A stretch of DNA of 64,000 nt. It comes from Latilactobacillus sakei. Its GTDB lineage: Bacteria > Bacillota > Bacilli > Lactobacillales > Lactobacillaceae. The position numbers were made by a program, and so were the translations under genes. A model generated the notes under the pieces. It saw nothing but the letters and a program-made list of their open reading frames with translations, was not told where the DNA came from and made no database searches. Location: contig CP025839.1 of NCBI GenBank assembly GCA_002953655.1, positions 1,240,001 to 1,304,000 on the forward strand. Direction: 5' to 3'. This document shows positions 48,685 to 63,467 of the stretch, in pieces. Numbering within the stretch: position 1 is the stretch's first letter; every line of letters begins with the position of its first letter.

Positions 48685-49674
48685 TTAGTGTGCTCGTTTT
48701 TGGGCAATATTTTCCAATAAAACACCCGTACCTAAGGCAACTGCGTCTAATGGCTTTTCAGCTAAGACAACTGGGACCTTGAGGTGTTCAGAAAAGAGGT
48801 TGGCAATATTGCGTAATAGCGCGCCACCACCGGTTAGCATAATCCCGCGATCGATAATATCGCCGGCTAATTCTGGTGGTGTCACTTCAAGCACTTCTTT
48901 AGCAGCGGCAACAATGGCCATCATGGTTTCGTGCAAGGCAAGTTCAACCTCGTCCGCACCAATCGTGATTGACACGGGTAACCCACCGACAATATCACGG
49001 CCACGAACTTCTAATTGTTCACTTGCATCGGCATGCCAAACACTACCAATCTTCAACTTAATTGTTTCGGCGGTATGTTCACCGATTAATAAGTTATGTT
49101 TACGTTTAACGTACGCTGCAATTTCAGCATTCATGCGATCACCAGCAAGCCGTAATGAACGACTGGTAACCACTTCACCCATTGATAGTACAGCGATATC
49201 ACTCGTCCCACCACCAATATCAATCACCATGTTACCGCGTGGTTGGAAAATGTCCATCCCAGCGCCGACAGCGGCAACCTTGGGTTCAAATTCTAAGAAA
49301 ACTTTACCGCCGCCAGATTTTTCAGCAGCTTCTACAATTGCTTTTTGTTCAATCGATGTAATATTTGTTGGACAACAAATTAAGATGTTTGGTTTTGATA
49401 GAAAACCTTTGACGTTTAATTTATTAATGAAATAAGCAAGCATTGCTTCGGTCATATCAAAATCAGCAATCACACCATCTTTAAGTGGGCGCACTGCCAA
49501 AATATTGCCGGGTGTCCGGCCAACCATGCTGTATGCTTCAGAACCAACTGCTAATACTTTTTTCGTTTTAGTATCGATCGCAACGACTGAAGGTTCATTA
49601 AGAACAATGCCTTTATCCATGACGTTAATCAAGACGTTGGCTGTCCCTAAATCAATTCCGATATCTTTAGCCAT
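48685..49674 (-). CDS. mbl: MreB/Mbl rod-shape-determining actin homologue
   Basis: A 329-residue bacterial actin. IGIDLGTANVLI (phosphate 1, about residues 5-16), VIDIGGGTSDIAVLSMG (phosphate 2, about 155) and LTGGGALLRNI (adenosine motif, about 284) are intact. It organises lateral wall synthesis. Mbl is favoured over MreB by the murA-mbl context; no mreCD is near. Confidence 0.92.
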   Translation of the reverse strand: MAKDIGIDLGTANVLINVMDKGIVLNEPSVVAIDTKTKKVLAVGSEAYSMVGRTPGNILAVRPLKDGVIADFDMTEAMLAYFINKLNVKGFLSKPNILICCPTNITSIEQKAIVEAAEKSGGGKVFLEFEPKVAAVGAGMDIFQPRGNMVIDIGGGTSDIAVLSMGEVVTSRSLRLAGDRMNAEIAAYVKRKHNLLIGEHTAETIKLKIGSVWHADASEQLEVRGRDIVGGLPVSITIGADEVELALHETMMAIVAAAKEVLEVTPPELAGDIIDRGIMLTGGGALLRNIANLFSEHLKVPVVLAEKPLDAVALGTGVLLENIAQKRAH

Positions 49675-49712
49675 TTAGTGTTGCTCCTTCCAGAAACCAT
49701 ATTCAATAGTCA

Positions 49713-49761
49713 ATTATACCACAAGCCTAATATCAATAAAATATAAGTTTCGTTTACGAAA
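49713..49761 (-). promoter_or_regulatory. mbl promoter region with palindrome
   Basis: TGGTATAAT on the minus strand (hexamer 49713-49718) is an extended -10 about 40 bases before mbl. A perfect palindrome TTTCGTTTACGAAA lies at 49748-49761, just upstream of the -35 position. Confidence 0.45.
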
Positions 49762-49768
49762 TTTACAA

Positions 49769-49810
49769 TAAAAAAGAACGACGTCCGTCTAAAAACGAAT
49801 ATCATTCTTT
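49769..49810 (-). terminator. terminator of murA
   Basis: AAGAATGATATTCGT pairs imperfectly (several G-U) with ACGGACGTCGTTCTT, followed by TTTTTT on the minus strand. Confidence 0.75.
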
Positions 49811-49822
49811 AATCACAGCTAT

Positions 49823-51124
49823 TTAAGCTAATTTCTGAGTTGTTTTACGATGACCAGCTTCATCAAAATCAGCACGGCTGATATGTGCACCTAATGCTCG
49901 TAATTTTTGATGGAAGTGATAATAACCACGATCCATGTATTGTAAGTTAGTAACTAGCGTTTCGCCATTGGCTACTAATCCGGCAATGACTAGTGCTGCA
50001 GCGGCCCGTAAATCTGAAGCGGCTACTTCAGCACCCGTTAATTCAGTGGGGCCATATAAGATGACAGATTGCCCTTCAACTTGGTAATCAGCATTCATGC
50101 GGCGCAACTCTTCTAGGTGCATGAAACGATTCTCGAAGACTGTTTCAGTCATGACACTCGTTCCATGGGCCATCAATTGTAGAGCGGTCATTTGGGCTTG
50201 CATATCTGTTGGGAAACCTGGGTATGGCAAGGTCTTGATATTGCTTGGTTTCAATTCATCCGGGCCGATAATCCGAATCCCATTTTCTTCTTCAATAACT
50301 TGAGCGCCCATTTCAGCTAGTTTAGATAATAAAGGTTTATTATGTTCAGAAATAGCTTCTTCAACCAAAACATTTCCTTTAGTGGCTGCAGCGGCAATCA
50401 TGAAGGTCCCGGCTTCAATTCGATCTTGCACAATGCTGTGTTCAGTCCCTTTTAATTCGGTGACCCCTTCGATTCGAATTTCTTCAGTGCCTGCCCCGAA
50501 AACTTTAGCGCCCATCTTATTTAAGACGTTAGCTAAATCAACAATTTCTGGTTCGCGCGCAACATTTTCGATGACCGTTGTTCCTTTGGCTAAAGTTGCC
50601 GCCATCATGATATTTTGCGTTGCGCCGACACTTGGAAAGTCTAAATAGATGTTTGCACCGACTAATTGGTCGGCCTTAGCTTCTATGTAACCATGACTTT
50701 GTGTAATCGTTGCACCAAGGGCTTCAAAACCCTTAAGGTGTAAATCAACTGGTCTTGAACCAATTGCACAGCCACCTGGCATGGCAACTCGGGCATGCCC
50801 CAATCTTGCTAATAAAGGTCCCATGACAACGATTGAAGCTCGCATCTTTGAAACATATTCGAATGCCGCTTCAAAGTTTAGCGATTGATTGGCATCAATC
50901 ATTAAATAGTTACGCTGTTCATCAAATTTAACCCGTGCATCCAGACTCTTCAAAACATCTTGCATCATAAAAACATCTGATAAGATTGGCACGTTCGTTA
51001 ATTCAACTGGTCCTTTAGAGGCTAAAAGTGCAGCCGCCATGATTGGTAACACTGCATTTTTAGCACCTTCGATGTGGACATCACCAACTAATGGTTGTCC
51101 GCCTTGTATGATCAATTTTTCCAA
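49823..51124 (-). CDS. murA: UDP-N-acetylglucosamine 1-carboxyvinyltransferase
   Basis: A 433-residue enoylpyruvyl transferase, first committed step of peptidoglycan synthesis. The catalytic cysteine is in [13 protein letters not shown] (about residue 117), so fosfomycin sensitivity is expected at this enzyme. The start is TTG, seven bases after GGAGGG. Firmicutes usually have two MurA paralogues; the position after atpC and a DUF1146 gene fits the murA1-type copy. Confidence 0.94.
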   Translation of the reverse strand: MEKLIIQGGQPLVGDVHIEGAKNAVLPIMAAALLASKGPVELTNVPILSDVFMMQDVLKSLDARVKFDEQRNYLMIDANQSLNFEAAFEYVSKMRASIVVMGPLLARLGHARVAMPGGCAIGSRPVDLHLKGFEALGATITQSHGYIEAKADQLVGANIYLDFPSVGATQNIMMAATLAKGTTVIENVAREPEIVDLANVLNKMGAKVFGAGTEEIRIEGVTELKGTEHSIVQDRIEAGTFMIAAAATKGNVLVEEAISEHNKPLLSKLAEMGAQVIEEENGIRIIGPDELKPSNIKTLPYPGFPTDMQAQMTALQLMAHGTSVMTETVFENRFMHLEELRRMNADYQVEGQSVILYGPTELTGAEVAASDLRAAAALVIAGLVANGETLVTNLQYMDRGYYHFHQKLRALGAHISRADFDEAGHRKTTQKLA

Positions 51125-51151
51125 GAGTTTCCCTCCGATATGACTGCTAAT

Positions 51152-51385
51152 TTATTGGACTAAAAAAATGATATTGCGCGCTTGCGCGATAATTTCTAAA
51201 AAGAATTGACTTACTAAATAACCCATTATGATGGCTGTAAACATGAGGACAATCTGAATCTGGCGAATATGATTCGGCTTAAAAAGCTGTTCAAGTCGTA
51301 AAGACTGGAGACCGTAAAAACTAATAACGATAAAGCCGATATGACTAATAATGGTGACAACTGCTTGTGATCCAATTGATTGCAC
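51152..51385 (-). CDS. DUF1146 family small membrane protein
   Basis: A 77-residue protein with two transmembrane helices (about residues 8-25 and 43-65) matching DUF1146 (YwzB-like), found between atpC and murA in many Firmicutes. The function is unknown. The start appears to be GTG after GAGGAG (spacing about 11). Confidence 0.8.
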   Translation of the reverse strand: MQSIGSQAVVTIISHIGFIVISFYGLQSLRLEQLFKPNHIRQIQIVLMFTAIIMGYLVSQFFLEIIAQARNIIFLVQ

Positions 51386-51500
51386 TTCAATAACGCTCCT
51401 CTATGAATGGATATAGGGACATTGTAACATACAGAAAAGTCACTTGTCTGTATTTAGCTGTTTTCTTAACAAAAGAAGATTAAGTTGGATTATAACCTAG

Positions 51501-51536
51501 CAAAAAAGCCCCCACGACTTTTGCCGTGAGGGCTTC
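51501..51536 (-). terminator. terminator of the atp operon
   Basis: AAGCCCTCACG pairs with CGTGGGGGCTT (one G-U) around an 8-base loop, then TTTTT on the minus strand. Confidence 0.9.
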
Positions 51537-51545
51537 TTGTAATGA

Positions 51546-51983
51546 CTATTGTAAATGATTTTTGACGTCAATCCGGTTCATCGCGCGTTGAAGTGCGATT
51601 TGAGCCCGGCGTAATTCGTCTGAATCATGTTTTTCTGAAGCCGTCTTAATAGCGTCTTCGGCACGTTGTTTAGCACGTTGGGCACGTGATAAGTTAATAT
51701 CCCGTGCACGTTCAGCACCGTCAGCAACGATTGAAGCGATGTTATGACTAACTTCCATAAAGCCGCCAGTAATTGCAATGGCGTCTTCATGCCCTGGGTT
51801 ATCCGTCCGTTTAACACGAATTTCACCAATTTCTAGAGGGGTAATAATTGGCTCATGATTAGCCATAATACCGAGTTGCCCTGCCATTGCTGGTACAACC
51901 AACATTGAAGCATGGTGATCATAAACGACACCATCCGGCGTTACGATATTAACGGTTAATACCTTTTGCTCTTCTGCCATCAT
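51546..51983 (-). CDS. atpC: ATP synthase epsilon subunit
   Basis: A 145-residue F1 epsilon subunit. The N-terminal beta-sandwich has VNIVTPDGVVYD and the LGIMANHEPIITPL segment (about residues 37-50); the C-terminal helical pair has RAQIALQRAMNRI. It regulates F1 activity. Two adjacent ATGs are possible starts. Last gene of atpBEFHAGDC. Confidence 0.96.
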   Translation of the reverse strand: MMAEEQKVLTVNIVTPDGVVYDHHASMLVVPAMAGQLGIMANHEPIITPLEIGEIRVKRTDNPGHEDAIAITGGFMEVSHNIASIVADGAERARDINLSRAQRAKQRAEDAIKTASEKHDSDELRRAQIALQRAMNRIDVKNHLQ

Positions 51984-51995
51984 TAACGCCCCTTT

Positions 51996-54397
<2,402 letters not shown>

Positions 54398-54409
54398 TTA
54401 ATTCACCCC

Positions 54410-55972
<1,563 letters not shown>

Positions 55973-56515
55973 CTATTTCAATAATAACGACTTAATTTGG
56001 TCTAAGCCGTGTTTGACACTTCCATCGATTACCTTATGGTTCGATTCAAGCACAATACCACCAATAATATCTGGATCAACGACACTTTCGATTAACACTT
56101 CGTTTAAGCCTTCGCGTTTGGCGAAAGATTGACTGATCTTAGCTAATTGATCATCGTCTAAAGCAACTGCTGAAGTCACCTTAGCATGCGCAATCCCTTT
56201 ATGTTGATCATAGAGATCTTCATAAGCTGCGATAATATAAGGCATTTCAGCCATTCTTTGATAGTCAAAAACTAAGCTCAAAAAGTGTTGCATTAAAGTA
56301 CTAAAATCACTACTCAATGATTTTAATAAGTTACGCTGTTTCAACCCAGATAAGGTTGTATCTGTTAAAACTGTGCCTAATTTTGGATTGTCATTGAAAA
56401 TGGTCTCGAGTGCTTGTATCTCATCATGGATACTTTCAAATTGTTGCTCTTGTTCTGCAAGGGAAAATAAGGCCTTTGCATAGCGTTGTCCAACTGCATA
56501 CTTATCTAGTTTCAT
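55973..56515 (-). CDS. atpH: ATP synthase delta subunit
   Basis: A 180-residue peripheral-stalk subunit, starting [17 protein letters not shown] and ending with [24 protein letters not shown] seven codons upstream is also in frame, but the family begins at the ATG at 56515. It overlaps atpF by 14 bases. Confidence 0.94.
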   Translation of the reverse strand: MKLDKYAVGQRYAKALFSLAEQEQQFESIHDEIQALETIFNDNPKLGTVLTDTTLSGLKQRNLLKSLSSDFSTLMQHFLSLVFDYQRMAEMPYIIAAYEDLYDQHKGIAHAKVTSAVALDDDQLAKISQSFAKREGLNEVLIESVVDPDIIGGIVLESNHKVIDGSVKHGLDQIKSLLLK

Positions 56516-57023
56516 TTTGCTTGTCCAACCCTTCAATATAGGAATTGATCAATGACTTTTGATCAGCGACTGACAATTCTTTCTTAATGAGTTTAGAAGC
56601 AATTTCAATAGATAATTGAGCAACATCATCTCTCGCACTGTTTAACGCATCTAAACGAGATTGTTCGATGTCTTTTTTAGCATTTTGTTTTAAAGTTTGG
56701 ACTTCTTCTTGGGCGAGGGTAATCATACCTTCGCGTTGTTTTTCACCGTTTTGTTTAGCTGTGTTAACAATCTCAACGGCTTCTGATTTAGAGCTCTTCA
56801 ATTCTGTTGCGCGTTGTGCAGCCAATTTGGCAGCATCTTCACGCGATTGAGCGGCGCTATCTAAATCATTGGTAATTTTATTTGAACGTTCCTGCATCAT
56901 TTTTGAAACAGGTCCGAAAGCAAATTTACCAACTAAAGCAACTAAGATGATGAAGACAACAAGTACAAATAGTGAATCTCCAAGGTAAGATGCAGAAGCA
57001 CCAACGATTAAATTACTAAACAT
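56502..57023 (-). CDS. atpF: ATP synthase b subunit
   Basis: A 173-residue subunit with one N-terminal helix (about residues 15-38) and a long charged coiled-coil. [15 protein letters not shown] after the helix is typical. It links Fo to F1. Confidence 0.96.
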   Translation of the reverse strand: MFSNLIVGASASYLGDSLFVLVVFIILVALVGKFAFGPVSKMMQERSNKITNDLDSAAQSREDAAKLAAQRATELKSSKSEAVEIVNTAKQNGEKQREGMITLAQEEVQTLKQNAKKDIEQSRLDALNSARDDVAQLSIEIASKLIKKELSVADQKSLINSYIEGLDKQNETR

Positions 57024-57085
57024 CTATTGACACTCCTTCCTTGACTTACTGTCTAATTTTTAAAGTGAAACGTTGTTCACTCGGA

Positions 57086-57298
57086 TTAACTAAATAAGAT
57101 CAAGAAAGAAACGACGATTGATAAAATTGGAACAGCTTCAATCAAACCAACACCGATAAACATTGTTGATCTTAATTGTGCTGACAATTCTGGTTGGCGT
57201 GCCATACTTTCGATTGTCTTAGAAATTACCTTACCATTACCGTATGATGCTGCGAATGCTGCAAGTCCTGCTGCGATAGCTGCTGCTAAAAAGTTCAT
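57086..57298 (-). CDS. atpE: ATP synthase c subunit
   Basis: A 70-residue proteolipid of two helices with the proton-carrying glutamate in [10 protein letters not shown] (about residue 54) and the polar loop ARQPE. No sodium-binding signature is evident, so it is a proton ring. Confidence 0.97.
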   Translation of the reverse strand: MNFLAAAIAAGLAAFAASYGNGKVISKTIESMARQPELSAQLRSTMFIGVGLIEAVPILSIVVSFLILFS

Positions 57299-57316
57299 AT
57301 TTTTTTCCTCCTGATT

Positions 57317-58030
57317 TTAGTCTTCCATTTCGACTTTCTCTGAAATGTAGACCATTGATAATGTTACAAATACAAAGGCTTGAATTGATCCGATAAAGAC
57401 GGAAAATCCTTGCCATACCATCTGAATTGGTGCTGTGACAAGCATTGTGGCTGGGCCATGCGAGAAAGCCATCTTAACTAAAAGATTCAATAAAACTTCC
57501 CCGGCAAAAATGTTCCCATACAAACGCAATGACAGCGTCAAGAAATTGGTAAATTGTTCGATGATATTAATCGGTAAGAAAAATCCTACTGGTTTAATAT
57601 AACTCTTCAAATAATTACCAAATCCTAGTCGTTCAATACTGAAATAATGCGAAAGGACTAATACAATCATCGCTAAGGACATTGTAATAATCGGATCCGC
57701 AGTTGGACTCTTCAGCCAAACCACTTCGTCCACCTTCATCTGGAAAATCAAACCGAACTGATTACTAATGAATACGAAAAGAAACATAACAAAGGCAAAT
57801 AGGTAGAATTGCTTCCCTTCTTCGCCCGGCATAGCACTCTTAACGATACCATTAGTAAAGTCGATCATCCATTCCAGGACGTTCTGCCGCTTGGTTGGTT
57901 TCAACGCAATCTTTCTTGATAAGAAGAAGACGAGCGCGAAAACAATTGCTGCACTTAATAATACCGAAAGGCAGTTCGCTAAATTAAAACGAATTCCCAA
58001 AATGCTAATAATGGGATATTTATCACCCAC
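57317..58030 (-). CDS. atpB: ATP synthase a subunit
   Basis: A 237-residue Fo subunit with about five to six helices; TLSLRLYGNIFAGEVLL (about residues 167-183) carries the essential arginine. The start is GTG, six bases after AAGGAGGG. First gene of the operon. Confidence 0.96.
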   Translation of the reverse strand: MGDKYPIISILGIRFNLANCLSVLLSAAIVFALVFFLSRKIALKPTKRQNVLEWMIDFTNGIVKSAMPGEEGKQFYLFAFVMFLFVFISNQFGLIFQMKVDEVVWLKSPTADPIITMSLAMIVLVLSHYFSIERLGFGNYLKSYIKPVGFFLPINIIEQFTNFLTLSLRLYGNIFAGEVLLNLLVKMAFSHGPATMLVTAPIQMVWQGFSVFIGSIQAFVFVTLSMVYISEKVEMED

Positions 58031-58167
58031 AAGATTCCCTCCTTCCCTAGGCTTATTTACTAGTTCACGCGAGTTCTCCGATTAACAACTACGTACAACC
58101 AATTAACCTAAAAAACAGTAACATTTATGTAAAAAGACGCATAAATTATTACCGCAACACAATTAAG

Positions 58168-58196
58168 ATAATACCACCATTAATTTGAAAGTACAA
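58168..58196 (-). promoter_or_regulatory. promoter of the atp operon
   Basis: TTGTAC (58191-58196) and TATTAT (58168-58173) on the minus strand, spacing 17, about 140 bases before atpB. The rest of the 300-base gap is AT-rich leader with no other clear element apart from the upp terminator. Confidence 0.55.
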
Positions 58197-58288
58197 AGTA
58201 ATTAGCGATTAATTTGCAATTATTTTTTGTTGAGTCGGTTAAGCGTCAATTAAAGCGTTAGCAAGTTCAAAATATAATGTTAGGTACC

Positions 58289-58320
58289 AAAAAGGCGCCC
58301 GCCAAATTGCCGAACGCCTC
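58289..58320 (-). terminator. terminator of upp
   Basis: AGGCGTTCGGC pairs imperfectly with GGCGGGCGCCT around AATTT, then TTTTT on the minus strand. Confidence 0.8.
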
Positions 58321-58338
58321 CTATTATATGTGCAATAA

Positions 58339-58968
58339 TTATTTAGTCCCGAACAAACGATCACCAGCATCGCCCAAACCAGGATAAATATAACCTTCTT
58401 CATTCAATCCATCATCTAAACCAGCTGCATAAATATCAACATCTGGATGTGCTTCTTGCACCGCTTTAACGCCTTCAGGTGCTGCTACTAAAACAACTAA
58501 ACGCATTGATGTTGCACCACGTTTTTTAAGGGCATCAATTGCCATAATTGCAGAACCACCAGTTGCCAACATAGGATCAACGATAAATAATTGACGTTGG
58601 TCAATATCTGTTGGTAATTTAACGAAATATTCGTGTGGTTGAAGCGTCTTTTCATCACGGTACATCCCGATATGACCGACTTTAGCGGCTGGAATCAATT
58701 CCAAAACGCCATCGACCATGCCTAAACCAGCACGTAAAATTGGGACAACTGCTAATTTTTTACCGCTCAATTGCTTTTCAATAGCTGGGCCCATTGGTGT
58801 TTCAACTTCAACGTCTTCCATTGCTAAATCGCGCGTAATTTCGTAAACCATTAATTCGGCAATTTCATTCGCCACTTCACGGAACACTTTAGTCCCCGTA
58901 TTCTTGTTACGAATAATTGTTAATTTGTGTTGAATTAACGGATGATTTAAAACTGTGAACTTTGCCAT
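58339..58968 (-). CDS. upp: uracil phosphoribosyltransferase
   Basis: A 209-residue enzyme converting uracil and PRPP to UMP. The PRPP loop [10 protein letters not shown] (about residues 130-139) and [11 protein letters not shown] at the C-terminus are typical. It is between glyA and atpB, the usual Firmicutes order, with terminators on both sides. Confidence 0.97.
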   Translation of the reverse strand: MAKFTVLNHPLIQHKLTIIRNKNTGTKVFREVANEIAELMVYEITRDLAMEDVEVETPMGPAIEKQLSGKKLAVVPILRAGLGMVDGVLELIPAAKVGHIGMYRDEKTLQPHEYFVKLPTDIDQRQLFIVDPMLATGGSAIMAIDALKKRGATSMRLVVLVAAPEGVKAVQEAHPDVDIYAAGLDDGLNEEGYIYPGLGDAGDRLFGTK

Positions 58969-59013
58969 TACCTTTTGCCCCTATTCTATTCAATTTGATG
59001 GAAAGAATTTCAA

Positions 59014-59056
59014 CAAAAAAGAGTGACTCCAAAGAAACATCCTCTGAGCCACTCTC
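59014..59056 (-). terminator. terminator between glyA and upp
   Basis: AGAGTGGCTC pairs with GAGTCACTCT (one G-U), then TTTTTT on the minus strand. The loop is long (about 16 bases). Confidence 0.75.
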
Positions 59057-59124
59057 CTTTCCGCTTAAAATTCTGTTTATTATTGTAGCGTATATCACAG
59101 TAAAAAACTAGCAGTATTCCTAAA

Positions 59125-60372
59125 TTAATCTAAAAACTTTGCTTGGGTGATTGGAAATTGGTCGGTTAATTTCAAGACCGCTTCACTAATTGCGGTCATT
59201 GCTTCTAGTTGATCGTGTTTTTCAATCACTTCTAGAATCAAATTGGCGATTTGTTCACAATCAGCTTCTTTAAATCCACGCGATGTAATAGCTGGTGTGC
59301 CAACCCGAATCCCACTTGTCTTAAACGGGCTTAATTTTTCAAACGGAATTGTATTTTTATTAACCGTAATGTGCACGCTATCCAATAGATTTTGCAGTTC
59401 TTTCCCATTGAGACCACTATTGGTCAAGTCCAATAGCATCAAATGGTTATCCGTCCCCCCCGAAACGACCCGCACTAAATCTGACTGGTCAAAAACAGTG
59501 GCCATTGCTTGCGCGTTAGCAACAATTTGTTTTGTATAAGCTGTAAATTCTGGTTGTAACGCTTCACCAAAAGCAACTGCTTTAGCAGCAATCACGTGTT
59601 CTAGTGGGCCACCTTGAATCCCTGGGAAAATAGCAGAGTCAATTGCCTTGGCATATTCTGCCTTGCAAAGAATCATCCCCCCACGAGGGCCCCGTAGTGT
59701 CTTATGGGTAGTCGTTGTGACGACATCGGCATATGGCACTGGGCTCGGATGGACACCTGTTGCCACTAAGCCGGCAATATGGGCCATATCAATCATTAGG
59801 TAGGCACCAACTTGATCCGCAATTTCGCGTAAGCGTGGAAAATCAATTGTGCGACTATAAGCTGAAGCGCCAGCAACGATCATCTTAGGATGCACTTCTT
59901 GAGCCTTGGCAGCTAAGCGATCATAATCCAATTGTTCATTCGTGTCGGCAACACCATAACTATAAAAATCATAGAGTTGGCCACTAAAATTGAACGGTGA
60001 CCCATGCGTTAGATGGCCGCCGTCCGTTAAATTCATCCCTAAAATCTTATCGCCAGGTTCCAATAGTGCTTGATAGACCGCCATGTTAGCTTGTGAACCA
60101 GAATGGGGTTGGACGTTGACGTGATCGGCACCAAACAATTCTTTTGCCCGTTCAATCGCGAGTGTTTCAATTTGATCGATGTACTCGCAACCACCGTAAA
60201 AACGCTTGTTTGGATAACCTTCCGCATATTTATTCGTTAGCACACTGCCCTGTGCCTCTTGAACAGCACCTGAAACAATATTTTCAGACGCAATTAATTC
60301 AATATTATGACGTTGACGATTTTCTTCTTGCTTAATTAAATCATTAATCACTGGATCTGTCTTAGCTAACAT
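59125..60372 (-). CDS. glyA: serine hydroxymethyltransferase
   Basis: A 415-residue PLP enzyme interconverting serine and glycine with tetrahydrofolate. The PLP lysine is in [14 protein letters not shown] (about residue 228) and [14 protein letters not shown] (about 53) is typical. The ATG at 60372 lies eight bases after AAGGAG; an in-frame TTG three codons upstream is less likely. It shares one-carbon metabolism with the fol cluster. Confidence 0.96.
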   Translation of the reverse strand: MLAKTDPVINDLIKQEENRQRHNIELIASENIVSGAVQEAQGSVLTNKYAEGYPNKRFYGGCEYIDQIETLAIERAKELFGADHVNVQPHSGSQANMAVYQALLEPGDKILGMNLTDGGHLTHGSPFNFSGQLYDFYSYGVADTNEQLDYDRLAAKAQEVHPKMIVAGASAYSRTIDFPRLREIADQVGAYLMIDMAHIAGLVATGVHPSPVPYADVVTTTTHKTLRGPRGGMILCKAEYAKAIDSAIFPGIQGGPLEHVIAAKAVAFGEALQPEFTAYTKQIVANAQAMATVFDQSDLVRVVSGGTDNHLMLLDLTNSGLNGKELQNLLDSVHITVNKNTIPFEKLSPFKTSGIRVGTPAITSRGFKEADCEQIANLILEVIEKHDQLEAMTAISEAVLKLTDQFPITQAKFLD

Positions 60373-60458
60373 GCACAACACTCCTTAGGGGGATTATTGG
60401 GTCAAAAGTGCTTGGCTTGCAACTTACAATCACTGGCCATTAGGCAGTTACTAAACCA

Positions 60459-61487
60459 TTAATCAGCTTGTTGCTTACTAAAATACTTTTGCCCTGCTGA
60501 TTTTTCAAGGCGGTTCATATACGCTAACCCAACCCCTTCCTTGGCAAAGCCTTGGACGAGAATTAGTTTAACTTCTGGATTCAAATCAAAATACCGCAGT
60601 CCTTCAAATAAATGCTGGCTCGCTGTGACAACCGATTCGCCTAATGAGAATTGGTCTTTAAACCGGACTTTTACTTGCTTTTCCAAAATGGTATCAACAG
60701 CCATCACGCCAAATGGCACAGCTTGTTGGCTAGCCCAGTCAATCGCAGCATCAAAGTCATCCGGATTAGCGACGATATAAACCTGTGCGTTAGGCGCATA
60801 ATGCTTATATTTCATCCCGGGTGCTTTCGGTGTTTCTGCTGCCCCAACTTTATGCTTATTGGTCATGATAGGACCAATCACACGTTCAATGGCTTCTTGC
60901 GTCACCACCCCTGGTCGTAAAATAACTGGTGTTGCCACACTTAAATCAATAACCGTTGATTCCAAGCCTACACCCGTGGGGCCGTCATCGATGACGCCGG
61001 CAATTTTCCCTGTCAAATCATGTAATACATGATCAGCTAAGGTTGGACTTGGTTTCCCAGATGTATTAGCTGAGGGGCCAACAATCGGTACGCCCGCGGC
61101 TTTAATCAATGACAATGTCACTTGATTGTCTGGCATTCTAAAAGCAGCAGTCTTCAACCCCCCCGTCACAACAGCATCAAACGCCCCATGTTTCAAGGGT
61201 AAGATAATTGTTAATGATCCGGGCCAAAAGGCTTTGACTAATTGCCCAAAAGCCGGGTTTGACGTCACTGCGTAATGTTCAACCGTTTCAACCGAAGCAA
61301 CATGGACAATCAACGGATTATCGCTAGGACGTCCTTTGGCAGCGTAGACCTTCTTAACGGCGGCTGGATTAGTAGCATCTGCCCCTAGGCCATAAACCGT
61401 TTCAGTTGGAAAAGAAACTAATTCGCCCGCATTCAAAGCAGCGGCTGCTTGTTCAATTTGGTTGACTGTGTATCGTTTTGTTTCCAT
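60459..61487 (-). CDS. tsaC: threonylcarbamoyl-AMP synthase (Sua5/YrdC/YwlC)
   Basis: A 342-residue long-form Sua5 protein: YrdC domain (about residues 10-200, with SFPTETVYGLGADA and YAAKGRPSDNPLIVH) plus the C-terminal Sua5 domain after GMKYKHYAP. It makes the threonylcarbamoyl donor for t6A37 in tRNA. No terminator separates it from glyA. Confidence 0.95.
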   Translation of the reverse strand: METKRYTVNQIEQAAAALNAGELVSFPTETVYGLGADATNPAAVKKVYAAKGRPSDNPLIVHVASVETVEHYAVTSNPAFGQLVKAFWPGSLTIILPLKHGAFDAVVTGGLKTAAFRMPDNQVTLSLIKAAGVPIVGPSANTSGKPSPTLADHVLHDLTGKIAGVIDDGPTGVGLESTVIDLSVATPVILRPGVVTQEAIERVIGPIMTNKHKVGAAETPKAPGMKYKHYAPNAQVYIVANPDDFDAAIDWASQQAVPFGVMAVDTILEKQVKVRFKDQFSLGESVVTASQHLFEGLRYFDLNPEVKLILVQGFAKEGVGLAYMNRLEKSAGQKYFSKQQAD

Positions 61488-61516
61488 TATATGCCTTCCT
61501 TAATCAACATCTTATT

Positions 61517-62386
61517 CTATAATAACAAATTCCGATCGAAATCGTAACCCACTCGCATCATTCTAGACCAATTCGCCATATCTTTTTGCACTTCAAGGCT
61601 AAATCGAGGGTCTTTTTGCTCAAAAATCCGAACAATCGCTTCTTTTTGTTGATAACCGAACTCTAAAAAGAGTGTCCCCTCTGGTTCTAAAAATGCGGGG
61701 ACTTCCTGCGCGAAGCGTTCATAAAAAGCTAACCCATTATTAGGCGCAAATAATGCTAAATCTGGTTCATGCTTAAGGACCGAAGCATCCATAACAGCGC
61801 GTTCGTCTTCTGCAATGTATGGCGGGTTCGACACAATCACGTCAAATTGTTGCCCCATAACAGGCGTCAAGAAATCACCTTCGATGAAGTCAACCTTTGC
61901 ACCTAATGTTTGCGCATTTTGTTGGGCCACTTTAATTGCGGCCGGTGAAATATCAACCGCAGAGACTTGCCAATCTGGACGTTCACAGGCCAAGGTAATC
62001 GCAATGGCACCCGACCCGGTCCCGACATCTAACACTTTTAGCGGTCTGTCCTTAACAGGGGCTACTGACAATACCCATTCTACCAATTCCTCGGTCTCAA
62101 GTCGCGGAATAAGCGTTGCGGGCGTCACTTTAAAATCACGTCCGTAAAAGCTTGCATAACCTAAAATATATTGCGCCGGTTGATCCTCAGCAAATGCCGC
62201 CAAATCGGCTTGATATTGTTCATACTCTTTTGCAGGCATTTCATCGCGATAATGCAACACTAACTGAGTGGTCGTCCAATGATGACGTCCTAATATTAGG
62301 AAACGCGCTGCTTCGCGTTCTTTATTGCGTTCTTCTAAAAATAAAAAAGCCCAATTCAGGGCTTTAAGATAAGTGAGCTGTGCCAT
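61517..62386 (-). CDS. prmC: release factor glutamine methyltransferase
   Basis: A 289-residue methyltransferase acting on the GGQ glutamine of release factors. [14 protein letters not shown] (about residues 120-133) and SNPPYIAED (about 187) are the SAM and catalytic motifs. It overlaps prfA, its substrate gene, by 23 bases. Confidence 0.96.
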   Translation of the reverse strand: MAQLTYLKALNWAFLFLEERNKEREAARFLILGRHHWTTTQLVLHYRDEMPAKEYEQYQADLAAFAEDQPAQYILGYASFYGRDFKVTPATLIPRLETEELVEWVLSVAPVKDRPLKVLDVGTGSGAIAITLACERPDWQVSAVDISPAAIKVAQQNAQTLGAKVDFIEGDFLTPVMGQQFDVIVSNPPYIAEDERAVMDASVLKHEPDLALFAPNNGLAFYERFAQEVPAFLEPEGTLFLEFGYQQKEAIVRIFEQKDPRFSLEVQKDMANWSRMMRVGYDFDRNLLL

Positions 62387-63461
62387 CTTGTAATTGCTCC
62401 AATTTCTCTGTTTGATCGAAAAGGATTAGGGCATCGATTACGTCGCCTAATTCGCCATTCATAATGCGATCTAACTTATTGAGCGTCAAACCAATTCGAT
62501 GATCAGTCACACGGTTTTGTGGATAATTATACGTTCTGATTCGTTCTGAACGATCCCCAGAGCCAACGGCCGATTTACGACTTGAGTCATATTCACTCTG
62601 ATTTTGTGATTCATAATAATCGTAAACACGTGCTTGTAAAATTTTCATTGCTTTAACCCGGTTTTGTTGTTGTGAACGTTGATCTTGCATTGCCACAACA
62701 ATCCCGGTTGGAATATGGGTCATCCGAACGGCTGAAGAGGTCTTATTAATATGTTGACCACCGGCACCAGAAGCACGGTAAACATCAACCCGAATATCTT
62801 TTGCTTCTAATTCGACATCGACACCATCGTATTCAGGCATAACAGCAACGGTTGCTGTTGAGGTATGAACACGGCCTTGTGATTCCGTCTTTGGGATCCG
62901 TTGGACACGATGCGCCCCATTTTCATATTTTAATTTCGAATAAACATTCTTACCGGTAATCATCATTGCAACTTCTTTGAAGCCGCCGACTTCAGTCGCT
63001 GTTTCATCGATGATTTCTGTTTGCCAGTTTTGTGATTCAGCGTAACGTTGATACATATTAAGGAGATCGCCAGCAAAAAGACTTGCTTCGTCCCCACCAG
63101 CGGCGCCCCGAATTTCCATGATGATATTCTTTTCATCGTTAGGGTCAGTTGGTAACATTAAAATCTTAATTTCTTGTTCTAATTGGGCTTTTTCAGCTTG
63201 GAGTTCTTCTAAATCAGCCTTAACTAATTCCGTCATTTCAGCATCACTAGTTTCGCGCAGAAGTTCTTCATTTTCAGTCACTTCGCTTAAAACTTCCTTC
63301 AAACGCGTATACTTGCCGACAATTTCGCGCAAGCCCGCTTCTTCCTTAGAAAGTTCCATGTAGCGACTGGTTTCATTAATCACTTCTGGATCAGACATTA
63401 ATTCCTGTAATTCTGCATAGCGGTCTAATAAACCATCGAGTTGTTCAAACATTTTATCCAT
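62364..63461 (-). CDS. prfA: peptide chain release factor 1
   Basis: A 365-residue class I release factor for [15 protein letters not shown] (about residue 235) holds the GGQ motif and [18 protein letters not shown] (about 193-210) the codon-recognition domain border. It lies 6 bases after tdk. Confidence 0.97.
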   Translation of the reverse strand: MDKMFEQLDGLLDRYAELQELMSDPEVINETSRYMELSKEEAGLREIVGKYTRLKEVLSEVTENEELLRETSDAEMTELVKADLEELQAEKAQLEQEIKILMLPTDPNDEKNIIMEIRGAAGGDEASLFAGDLLNMYQRYAESQNWQTEIIDETATEVGGFKEVAMMITGKNVYSKLKYENGAHRVQRIPKTESQGRVHTSTATVAVMPEYDGVDVELEAKDIRVDVYRASGAGGQHINKTSSAVRMTHIPTGIVVAMQDQRSQQQNRVKAMKILQARVYDYYESQNQSEYDSSRKSAVGSGDRSERIRTYNYPQNRVTDHRIGLTLNKLDRIMNGELGDVIDALILFDQTEKLEQLQDGTAHLS

Positions 63462-63467
63462 GAATGA

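Noticed and set aside
48779-49435. 218-codon plus-strand frame
   Set aside because: It is the antisense shadow of mbl, with low-complexity composition and no ribosome binding site.
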